Source of the DNA: Lentisphaerota bacterium | GTDB taxonomy: Bacteria; Verrucomicrobiota; Kiritimatiellia; JAAZAB01 | Direction: 5' to 3' | Assembly: GCA_016182435.1 (NCBI GenBank) | Contig: JACPGN010000104.1 | Span: 1-7,554, forward strand | DNA: 7,554 nt | Shown here: piece after piece, positions 1 to 4,386 of the stretch | How the letters are laid out: every line of letters begins with the position of its first letter | Numbering within the stretch: the stretch's first letter is position 1 | The notes under the pieces: generated by a model | Seen by the model: the letters and a program-made list of their open reading frames with translations, nothing else | The model's database searches: none | Told to the model about the DNA's origin: nothing | Position numbers and translations under genes: made by a program

Positions 1-140
1 CCAAGTGCTATGGCGGCGACATTACCCGCAAACGCAAGCTCCTGGAACGCCAGAAGGAAGGCAAGCAGCGCATGAAACTCTGCGGCAAGGTGAACGTGCC
101 GCAGGAAGCGTTTGTGGCCGTGCTGAAATCAAGCGGTTAG
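1..140 (+). CDS. lepA: Elongation factor 4 (LepA), C-terminal end only
   Basis: The first 140 bases read in frame (codons from base 3) as [20 protein letters not shown] followed by [25 protein letters not shown] and a TAG stop. This is the highly conserved C-terminal tail of LepA/EF-4, the translational GTPase that acts on the ribosome; the KCYGGD and [10 protein letters not shown] segments are the family signature. Only the last 45 or so residues are present; the GTPase domains lie to the left of the window. It is followed 52 bases later by lepB on the same strand, the classical lepA-lepB order, so the two are probably co-transcribed. Identification is confident despite the short fragment because this tail is nearly invariant. 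Confidence 0.95.
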   Translation, partial: KCYGGDITRKRKLLERQKEGKQRMKLCGKVNVPQEAFVAVLKSSG

Positions 141-173
141 CCCGCCTGCAACGCTATGCGTAGCATTGCGGGC
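140..173. repeat. Imperfect hairpin between lepA and lepB
   Basis: Directly after the lepA stop, GCCCGC (140-145) can pair with GCGGGC (168-173), and inside it AACGCTA (150-156) pairs with TAGCATT (161-167) with one mismatch around a TGCG loop. No T-run follows, so a strong intrinsic terminator is unlikely; it may be a repeat remnant or a processing or attenuation structure. A possible TTG start of lepB at 166 falls inside this stem, which argues for the ATG at 193. The 10-mer CGCTATGCGT (152-161) recurs in inverse orientation inside rnpB (3939-3948). Confidence 0.45.
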
Positions 174-192
174 AGGGCGGAAGAAAAATCCA

Positions 193-1383
193 ATGAACTT
201 TTTTTTACGGCGGCGAATCCGCAAGGGGTTGTTGCACGGGTTAAAAGAGGCGCGGCACATCCGCAATCTTCGGGAGGATGTGGCCGAACCCGTGGCACTG
301 CGCGGGCTGGATGCGGCAATTCAAAAGACGCATAAAGTCATTTCCACCTTGGCGGATCCCTGGCCGGGCTCCCTGGCCGAGCTCGGGCCCTTCTTTGCCA
401 AGGCTACGCAGGGCAGGCAGGCGGGCAGGCCGCCTGCTGGCGGAAAGAGCGGCGGCCTGACCGAGCTCGGCCAGGGCTGGTCGCAGGCTGAGTCCGTTGC
501 CACGGAGTTGAGCGCCAGGATTGAACCGCTCAGGCCCAGGCGCTCTTGCTCCTGGTTGCGCGAGAACCTGGAAATCATGGCGGTGGCCCTGGCCGTGGCC
601 ATGGCGTTCCGAACCTATTTCGTTCAGCCCTTCAAGATTCCCACGTCCTCGATGAGCCCGACTTTGTTGGGCATTCATTATCTTCCCCAAGCCAAGCCCG
701 ATTGGGTGGACCGCACGCCGTTGCGTCTGGCCAAGTGGCTGGTGTGCGGTTCCTGGTATGTGGAAATTCGCGCCTGGGCCTCCGGCCGAGTGCAGATTGT
801 CAATACGCCCGAAGGCCGCTTTTTCGAGATCGCCGGCCGGGCTCATCAGGTTTTCGAGCAGATGACCGAACATATTGCTAACGGCGAGATGGTTCTGCCC
901 GGTCAACTGCTGGCGTCCGGCGCGCGCGTGGCCGGGGATCACATCTTTGTCAATAAAGTGGCCTGGAACTTCCGCAAGCCGCGCCGGGGTGAAATCATGG
1001 TATTCAAAACCAACGGCATCAAGCATTCGCAGATCAAGCAGAATGAACATTACGTCAAGCGCATGGTGGGATTGCCGGGCGAAACTCTCAGTATTATTCC
1101 GCCGGATCTTGCCATCAATGGGCAGAAACTGCTGCACCCGGCAAGTATTGCCCGGGTTGCGGCGGCCATGCAGGGATACCAGGGCTATCAGGAAATAGGA
1201 ACATACTTGACCAATCAACACAACCGTGTGCAATTGGCTGATGAAGAGTTTTTTGCCTGCGGCGATAACCAGCGCAACAGCTTGGACAGCCGCTATTGGG
1301 GACCGGTGCAGCGCGCTAATCTGGTCGGGCCGGCCTTCCTGGTCTATTGGCCTTTATCCCGCCGCTGGGGAATAGCGGACTGA
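193..1383 (+). CDS. lepB: Signal peptidase I (leader peptidase)
   Basis: Serine-lysine membrane protease that removes signal peptides from exported preproteins at the outer face of the inner membrane. Numbered from the ATG at 193 (396 aa): a soluble basic N-terminus; one membrane helix at about 125-143 (EIMAVALAVAMAFRTYFV); box B IPTSSMSPTL with nucleophile Ser153; box C GDHIFVNK near 248; box D EHYVKRMVGLPGETL with general base Lys289; box E CGDNQRNSLDSRYWGPV near 356-372. Ser and Lys are 136 residues apart, against 55 in E. coli (Ser90, Lys145), so about 80 extra residues lie between boxes B and C. The upstream TTG at 166 is less likely because it lies in a hairpin; GGCGGAAG before 193 is a weak ribosome site. 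Residues 66-93 look like a repeat-derived insertion in the N-terminal linker. It follows lepA, as is common, and its stop codon abuts a repeat. Confidence 0.96.
   Translation: MNFFLRRRIRKGLLHGLKEARHIRNLREDVAEPVALRGLDAAIQKTHKVISTLADPWPGSLAELGPFFAKATQGRQAGRPPAGGKSGGLTELGQGWSQAESVATELSARIEPLRPRRSCSWLRENLEIMAVALAVAMAFRTYFVQPFKIPTSSMSPTLLGIHYLPQAKPDWVDRTPLRLAKWLVCGSWYVEIRAWASGRVQIVNTPEGRFFEIAGRAHQVFEQMTEHIANGEMVLPGQLLASGARVAGDHIFVNKVAWNFRKPRRGEIMVFKTNGIKHSQIKQNEHYVKRMVGLPGETLSIIPPDLAINGQKLLHPASIARVAAAMQGYQGYQEIGTYLTNQHNRVQLADEEFFACGDNQRNSLDSRYWGPVQRANLVGPAFLVYWPLSRRWGIAD
372..470. repeat. In-frame repeat insertion within lepB
   Basis: CCTGGCCGAGCTCGG (372-386) recurs as CCTGACCGAGCTCGG (456-470), 14 of 15 bases identical and exactly 84 bases (28 codons) apart. 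The 69 bases between contain a perfect 8-bp hairpin, GCAGGCGG (417-424) with CCGCCTGC (430-437) around GCAGG. They also contain GCCAAGGCTACGCAGGGC (397-414), which resembles intergenic repeat copies at 1519-1543 and 2715-2739. In the protein the repeat gives LAELG and LTELG on either side of a Gly/Arg/Pro-rich stretch, in a linker before the membrane helix. The simplest reading is insertion of a short palindromic element with duplication of the target, keeping the reading frame. Local tandem duplication is the alternative. Confidence 0.65.
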
Positions 1384-1409
1384 CGGACCACGCGGGACGC
1401 GTGGCAAGT
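1382..1409. repeat. 28-bp direct repeat, copy 1
   Basis: The 28 bases are identical to 1543-1570. The unit contains a perfect hairpin, CCACGCG (1388-1394) with CGCGTGG (1398-1404) around GGA, followed by CAAGT. The copy begins inside the lepB stop codon (TGA at 1381-1383), so two bases of that stop belong to the repeat. A neighbouring palindrome, CCCGCG-TTG-CGCGGG, lies at 1421-1435. Two copies bracket the heptamer array and may mark the ends of one composite element. Confidence 0.8.
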
Positions 1410-1433
1410 GACAGATTTATCCCGCGTTGCGCG

Positions 1434-1482
1434 GGACGACGGACGACAGAGGACAGACGACGGAGGACGGACGACGGACGGC
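1434..1482. repeat. Heptanucleotide tandem repeat, consensus GGACGAC
   Basis: Seven contiguous 7-base units read GGACGAC, GGACGAC, AGAGGAC, AGACGAC, GGAGGAC, GGACGAC and GGACGGC. The array continues in degenerate purine-rich form to about 1510. A period of seven gives open frames in several directions (Arg/Asp/Thr-rich strings), which are artefacts and not genes. It lies between the two identical 28-bp repeats. Confidence 0.8.
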
Positions 1483-1518
1483 AGATCGGAGAAGAAGGCA
1501 GAGGACGGACCCTCCTAC

Positions 1519-1543
1519 GCCAGGGCGCTACGGGGGGCAGGCG
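1519..1543. repeat. GCCA…GGGCAGGC repeat motif, intergenic copy
   Basis: These 25 bases match the motif at 2715-2739 in 18 of 25 positions and the shorter form inside lepB (397-419). The copy contains a small CGCC-AG-GGCG palindrome. It sits between the heptamer array and the second 28-bp repeat. Confidence 0.45.
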
Positions 1544-1570
1544 ACGGACCACGCGGGACGCGTGGCAAGT
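1543..1570. repeat. 28-bp direct repeat, copy 2
   Basis: The unit is identical to 1382-1409, 161 bases downstream. It has the same internal hairpin, CCACGCG (1549-1555) with CGCGTGG (1559-1565). It is followed after a few bases by the double-hairpin module at 1578-1608. Two copies with a structured, low-complexity spacer do not fit a CRISPR array. Confidence 0.8.
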
Positions 1571-1577
1571 AAACAAT

Positions 1578-1608
1578 TTCCGCCGAAGGCGGATCCGCCA
1601 AGGTGGAA
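1578..1608. repeat. Double-hairpin palindromic module, free-standing copy
   Basis: Two adjacent small hairpins are present: CCGCC (1580-1584) with GGCGG (1588-1592) around GAA, then TCCGCC (1594-1599) with GGTGGA (1602-1607) around AA, including one G-T pair. The same 31-base layout, TNCCGCC-nnn-GGCGGN-TCCGCC-nn(n)-GGTGGA, occurs at 4239-4269 inside the RNase P RNA gene. The spacer from 1384 to 1635 holds only this module and the other repeats listed; no gene is seen in it. Confidence 0.7.
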
Positions 1609-1635
1609 CAACCCGGCCAGGGTAGGGGGGATTGC

Positions 1636-2391
1636 ATGGCAATGAAATCACTATTCGTTATGGTTATGACCGCAGGGTTGTTGGGAGTTGGGCCGGTTAC
1701 CGCGGCGACGCTATCCACGTCGGATTCCCGGGAAACGCTGATTACCCAAAATAGTCTGGACCCTTTAAGCCTGGGCGGCGTATTCGAGTTGCTGAAACGC
1801 GATATAATTGATGATCCTGGCGGAAAAACCATACTGGAAGCTTATAACTACTACGGCTATGTGGGCTATGACTTTTTCGAGTTAGCAACACTCTTTGGCA
1901 CGTTAGGCGCTTCCCAGGCCAAGGCGATGGGCAGTGACGAGTTCGAAGATCCCGGGGTCAAGTGGTCATTGGGGCTGAACCTGAAAATCTGGCACATTGA
2001 CCTTGATGATCCCACGTTCATCGCGGGACGCTACAGCATCCGGGCGATGGGTGAATACTCGCAATACCAGTCCGGCGACAAAGTTACTACCCGGGTTCAG
2101 TGGCAAGACCTCTACGCGGCCTTAACGTTAAATTACGAGATTTTTGCGGCCGACATGGCCTCCACCGACAAATACCCCTACAGCCTTCTATTATTCATTG
2201 GCCCGGCATGGTCCCAGGTTGATGGCGAGCGCGAAACAGCCAACCAGATCTATGACTTCAGCGAGGAACACAATGTGGGCATTGCCGCCGGGGTGGACTT
2301 ATTTGCCGCTCATAATTTATCCATAGGCGGCCAACTTCAATTCTTCTTTGACGAGCCTACGTTTAGCGTCAGTGCGATGTATAACTTCTGA
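1636..2391 (+). CDS. Exported protein, probable small outer-membrane beta-barrel
   Basis: 251 aa from the ATG at 1636, which is preceded by a G-rich stretch (GGGGGG, 1625-1630) at ribosome-site distance; an upstream extension would run into repeat sequence. A signal peptide is clear: MAMK, a hydrophobic core (about residues 5-19), then VTA-AT, with cleavage near residue 23 or 24. After a short polar segment the protein alternates aromatic and small residues in strand-length runs (YYGYVGYDFFELATLFG, WSLGLNLKIWHIDL, LYAALTLNYEIF, YSLLLFIGPAW, NVGIAAGVDLF, LSIGGQLQFFF). It ends in FSVSAMYNF, with a terminal Phe as expected of the C-terminal beta-signal read by the BAM machinery. About eight to ten strands would fit the length. 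Family and ligand are not recognised. Base composition is visibly less GC-rich than its neighbours. No promoter is evident because repeats fill the upstream spacer. Confidence 0.75.
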   Translation: MAMKSLFVMVMTAGLLGVGPVTAATLSTSDSRETLITQNSLDPLSLGGVFELLKRDIIDDPGGKTILEAYNYYGYVGYDFFELATLFGTLGASQAKAMGSDEFEDPGVKWSLGLNLKIWHIDLDDPTFIAGRYSIRAMGEYSQYQSGDKVTTRVQWQDLYAALTLNYEIFAADMASTDKYPYSLLLFIGPAWSQVDGERETANQIYDFSEEHNVGIAAGVDLFAAHNLSIGGQLQFFFDEPTFSVSAMYNF

Positions 2392-2452
2392 TGAGCATTC
2401 TGAAAAAGTGTGGTTACATTTCTTCTTTATAAGCAGTTTATGCCTCATTCCT

Positions 2453-2527
2453 GTCATTCCCGCGCAAGCGGGAATCCAGGTATTGGCTCTTTACTGCTTC
2501 TGGATTCCCGATTAGATCGGGAATGAC
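2453..2527. repeat. Inverted-repeat element of the ATTCCC…GGGAAT type
   Basis: The left arm 2453-2479 and right arm 2500-2527 are imperfect inverted copies (GTCATTCCCG…GGAATCCAG and CTGGATTCCCG…GGGAATGAC). Each arm is itself a hairpin: ATTCCCGC (2456-2463) with GCGGGAAT (2468-2475), and ATTCCCGAT (2504-2512) with ATCGGGAAT (2516-2524). The core resembles the dRS3-like ATTCCCN8GGGAAT repeats known from Neisseria and widely seen in other genomes. It lies 61 bases after the beta-barrel gene and could stabilise or end its transcript, although no T-run follows. Confidence 0.7.
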
Positions 2528-2537
2528 GGACTGGATA

Positions 2538-2564
2538 GACTTGCCTGACTTGCGAGACTTACCC
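2538..2564. repeat. Three 9-bp tandem units (GACTTGCCT type)
   Basis: GACTTGCCT, GACTTGCGA and GACTTACCC follow each other without gaps, directly beside the inverted-repeat element. The array is short and its role is unknown; it is recorded because a second 9-bp-period array occurs at 5121-5147. Confidence 0.5.
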
Positions 2565-2680
2565 TGATGATTCCTGATTCTAGCGAAAAGGGCTAATTTT
2601 AAGCCAACGTCGCATAATATATCTTATGTCTACTAATGGCTATAGCGTAAAGCCCGGCAGGCCAAAGGATAATAAAGCTA

Positions 2681-2770
2681 TCTCCTCAGGTCTCACCACC
2701 GAGACCCATGCTTCGCCAAAGCGCTTCGCAGGGCAAGCACGGAGGTGCTGAGGAAGAGGTTCTCCTCACG
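2681..2770. repeat. Hairpin-rich repeat segment flanked by short direct repeats
   Basis: TCTCCTCAGG (2681-2690) and TCTCCTCACG (2761-2770) match at 9 of 10 positions and lie 80 bases apart. Between them are three small palindromes: GGTCTC/GAGACC (2689-2694 and 2701-2706), AGCAC/GTGCT (2736-2740 and 2745-2749) and GAGGA/TCCTC (2750-2754 and 2763-2767). The motif GCCAAAGCGCTTCGCAGGGC (2715-2734) is shared with the lepB insertion and with 1519-1543. The arrangement resembles the 84-base insertion in lepB. The stretch 2392-2864 between genes contains only repeats of these kinds and a doubtful 41-codon frame. Confidence 0.5.
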
Positions 2771-2783
2771 TGATTTGAATTCG

Positions 2784-2846
2784 TGTAGCCGCGCCGGTAA
2801 CGGCGTGGATTCCTTCGGCGGCCACGGCGTCACCGCCGCAGCTACA
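2784..2846. repeat. Cloverleaf-like palindromic element after gspC
   Basis: TGTAGC (2784-2789) pairs with GCTACA (2841-2846). Inside are CGCCG-GTAA-CGGCG (2792-2805), a CGTGG/CCACG stem (2804-2808 and 2822-2826) and CGGCG-TCAC-CGCCG (2825-2838), giving a multi-armed fold. The right half, GGCGGCCACGGCGT (2817-2830) plus ACCGCCGCAGCTACA (2832-2846), recurs at 4225-4284 inside rnpB, where a 31-base module splits it. It ends 18 bases beyond the gspC stop and could terminate or protect the gspC transcript, but there is no U-tract. Confidence 0.7.
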
Positions 2847-2864
2847 TAAAACCATTGTTAGCCG

Positions 2865-3797
2865 TTAACGCAGCAGATAAACAAACTTTTCAGTCCGTGC
2901 GTCGCGTTCGATGTCCAAAACAAAGGCATTAGCGCGGTCCTTGACGAACTCGTTGATAAAATATTCCGCCCGCGACTGGCTGATCATGGGCAGGGAATTG
3001 ACTTGCCTGATAATATCGCCCTGTTTAAGCCCGAACGCGCCAAATACATCGCCTTCCCCCTCAATATCCAGCGCATAGCCGGCTATCTTTCCGGAGTGAT
3101 AAACGGGCTTGAGCGATTCGAAAACCCTGGCCAGCCGGTCGGGATTATTGAGCAGCTCCTGGTAGTAACGCAGCACGTTGCCGCGCTGAAGCACCCAGCG
3201 GCGTTCCCCGGTCCGGTTGCCGAACCGCAACAGGGTTGCCTCCGCCCGGCCCTGGATAGCGGCAGTATCCGCGCGGCTGGCGGGCGCCCCCGGTTTTTCG
3301 CCGCCGCCAAAGCTAAGCCACAATTGTTCGTCCCGACTCTCTGCGAGGTCGGGATTGCCCTCGCGCAAAACAATGCGATCCCTGGCGATGGAAACAACCA
3401 GAATGCCTTGCTCCAGCAGATCGCCCTCGGCCACCAGGCATTGAGTTTTTTTCAGAAGGTCATCAAGGATGGCCTTACGCGACTGCTGAGAGCTGCTGGC
3501 GGCAAAAAAAGTGCCGGCCAGGCGAAAGCGCTTAGCCAAGGGACCGAGATTGGCGGCAGCGAGTTCGGCGGTCCGTTTTTTAAACGTGTGGCCGTCAAAA
3601 CTCAGCTCCGGCTGTTCCCGCGCCGACCAAGCCGGCAAGCGGCTCTCGACACTCCGGAGCGGCAATTCAGAAAGCTGAAAATTCTGATAGGCCAGCGCAG
3701 CACCCACAAGCAGTGTTGTGGCGAGGGCTATTGGGCTAAGGTACCGGAACAGGGGGTTGACCGCCGCGCTATTCATGAGGGGGGTATTATCCGGCAT
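2865..3797 (-). CDS. gspC: Type II secretion system inner-membrane protein GspC
   Basis: 310 aa from the ATG at 3797. GspC is a bitopic inner-membrane subunit that links the inner-membrane platform of the type II secretion system to the secretin GspD and helps select substrates. Visible order: a short cytoplasmic tail; one membrane helix (about 19-37, LSPIALATTLLVGAALAY); a variable linker; the HR domain (about 90-163), with LAGTFFA, SRKAILDD, EGDLLEQGILVVSIARDRIV; and a C-terminal PDZ-like domain (about 225-309) with FGLKQGDIIRQVNSLPM and a final EKFVYLLR strand. The start is uncertain: the ATG at 3797 lies 4 bases from the RNase P RNA 3' end, leaving no space for a ribosome site; Met8 (ATG at 3776) is an alternative and also lacks a clear one. 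No other gsp gene is adjacent, so this copy is apart from the main secretion operon or is an orphan. Confidence 0.85.
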   Translation of the reverse strand: MPDNTPLMNSAAVNPLFRYLSPIALATTLLVGAALAYQNFQLSELPLRSVESRLPAWSAREQPELSFDGHTFKKRTAELAAANLGPLAKRFRLAGTFFAASSSQQSRKAILDDLLKKTQCLVAEGDLLEQGILVVSIARDRIVLREGNPDLAESRDEQLWLSFGGGEKPGAPASRADTAAIQGRAEATLLRFGNRTGERRWVLQRGNVLRYYQELLNNPDRLARVFESLKPVYHSGKIAGYALDIEGEGDVFGAFGLKQGDIIRQVNSLPMISQSRAEYFINEFVKDRANAFVLDIERDARTEKFVYLLR

Positions 3798-3801
3798 AAA
3801 T

Positions 3802-4351
3802 GGATTTCAGATAGCCAGGCTATAAGCTGGATTCTGTGGGGACAGCGCTTACGCACCGGCCCGATGGTCATTTGTCTTGCCCACCTGGTCAAAAAGACCG
3901 GGGGGACTTATTGCGATCAACCCGATACCGACCCCGCGACGCATAGCGCCATCGGGGTAAAGGCGGGTCGCCTTGCCAGTATCATATTTGATCTTGCTCC
4001 GGGTGGGGTTTGCCTTGCCTCCGGGCCTTGCGACCTGGAGCGGTGGTCTCTTACACCGCCATTTCACCCTTATCCCGATCTCTTGCGAGAATCGGGACGG
4101 TATTATTTCTGTGGCACTATCCGTTTCTTTCGCTTACGCGAAAGACCTCCCGGCATTACGCCAGGACACCCTACCCTGCGGAGTCCAGACTTTCCTCCCC
4201 GCGCGCGCCCTTCTTTGCTCGTCTGGCGGCCACGGCGTTCCCGCCAGAGGCGGGTCCGCCTATGGTGGAACCGCCGCGGCTACACCCCGCATAGCGCGGG
4301 CGAGAATGAAGGGTGGCGCGGAGCGACCATCCGCCTGACCACCTGAGATCC
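3802..4351 (-). ncRNA. rnpB: RNase P RNA (catalytic RNA, bacterial type A-like)
   Basis: Catalytic RNA that removes the 5' leader of tRNA precursors with the RnpA protein. Read on the minus strand, it holds GAGGAAAGUCUGGACUCC (conserved region I, 4197-4180), AAGGGUGAAAU (4071-4061), CCCACCCGGAGCAAG (4007-3993) and ACAGAAUCCAGCUUAUA (conserved region V, 3837-3821). The ends close as P1, GGAUCUCAG (4351-4343) with CUGAAAUCC (3810-3802), one mismatch. P2 is GUCAGGC with GCCUGGC. A hairpin UCCCGAU…AUCGGGA capped by GCAA fits P9. The length of about 550 nt exceeds the usual 350-400 nt, largely because of a 94-nt insertion at the tip of P3. It lies between the zinc-ribbon gene (18 bases upstream) and gspC (4 bases downstream), all on one strand. 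Ends are inferred from pairing and the promoter and may be off by a few bases. Confidence 0.95.
4214..4307. repeat. Nested palindromic insertion in helix P3 of rnpB
   Basis: The P3 arms of the RNA are CCGCGC-CA-CCCUUC (4321-4308) and GAAGGG-CGC-GCGCGG (4213-4199). The 94 bases they enclose replace what is normally a short apical loop. Within them GGCGGCCACGGCGT (4225-4238) and ACCGCCGCGGCTACA (4270-4284) match the intergenic palindrome at 2817-2846. These halves are separated by a 31-base double hairpin, CCCGCC/GGCGGG (4240-4254) and TCCGCC/GGTGGA (4255-4269), matching 1578-1608. A further hairpin CCCGC/GCGGG lies at 4286-4300, and CTCG (4219-4222 region) can pair with CGAG (4301-4304). P3 is peripheral to the catalytic core, so the RNA probably still works. 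Confidence 0.8.
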
Positions 4352-4357
4352 GGAAAT

Positions 4358-4386
4358 ACTCTACACGATTATCCAGGCCAATACAA
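4358..4386 (-). promoter_or_regulatory. Sigma70-type promoter of rnpB
   Basis: On the minus strand TTGTAT (4386-4381) and TAGAGT (4363-4358) are separated by exactly 17 bases and match the -35 and -10 consensus at 4 of 6 positions each. The first base of the predicted P1 helix (G at 4351) lies 7 bases downstream of the -10, the expected initiation distance. The promoter overlaps the last codons of the zinc-ribbon gene. Confidence 0.65.

Noticed and set aside
166..192. TTG start for lepB 27 bases upstream
   Set aside because: It lies within the lepA-lepB hairpin and adds nine residues without family similarity; the ATG at 193 is the simpler choice.
241..1233. Long open frame on the minus strand across lepB
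   Set aside because: It is antisense to lepB, whose catalytic motifs are unmistakable; its protein has no recognisable motif and reflects GC-rich codon bias.
1421..1435. Intrinsic terminator for lepB (CCCGCG-TTG-CGCGGG)
   Set aside because: The stem is good but no T-run follows on either strand, and similar palindromes occur throughout the repeats.
1382..1570. Possible CRISPR because of two identical 28-bp repeats
   Set aside because: There are only two copies, 161 bases apart, with a low-complexity tandem spacer and no cas gene in the window.
1347..1651. Several overlapping frames in the lepB downstream spacer
   Set aside because: They arise from the seven-base tandem array and palindromes; the peptides are simple Arg/Thr/Asp repeats without a start context.
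2626..2751. A 41-codon frame (MSTNGYSVKPGRPKDNK…) with an AT-rich stretch upstream
   Set aside because: The first half has an AT-hook-like KPGRPK, but the second half is translated repeat sequence and there is no ribosome site. It may be a remnant of a gene cut by the repeat; support is too weak for a gene call.
3003..4346. 447-codon open frame on the plus strand across gspC and rnpB
   Set aside because: It is antisense to a GspC gene with clear domains and to the RNase P RNA. The translation is low in family signals and rich in Arg/Pro.
3802..4351. tmRNA or SRP RNA instead of RNase P RNA
   Set aside because: GAGGAAAGUC, GGUGAAA and ACAGAAUCCAGCUUAUA together with the P1/P2 closure are specific to RNase P RNA; no tRNA-like or SRP Alu features are seen.
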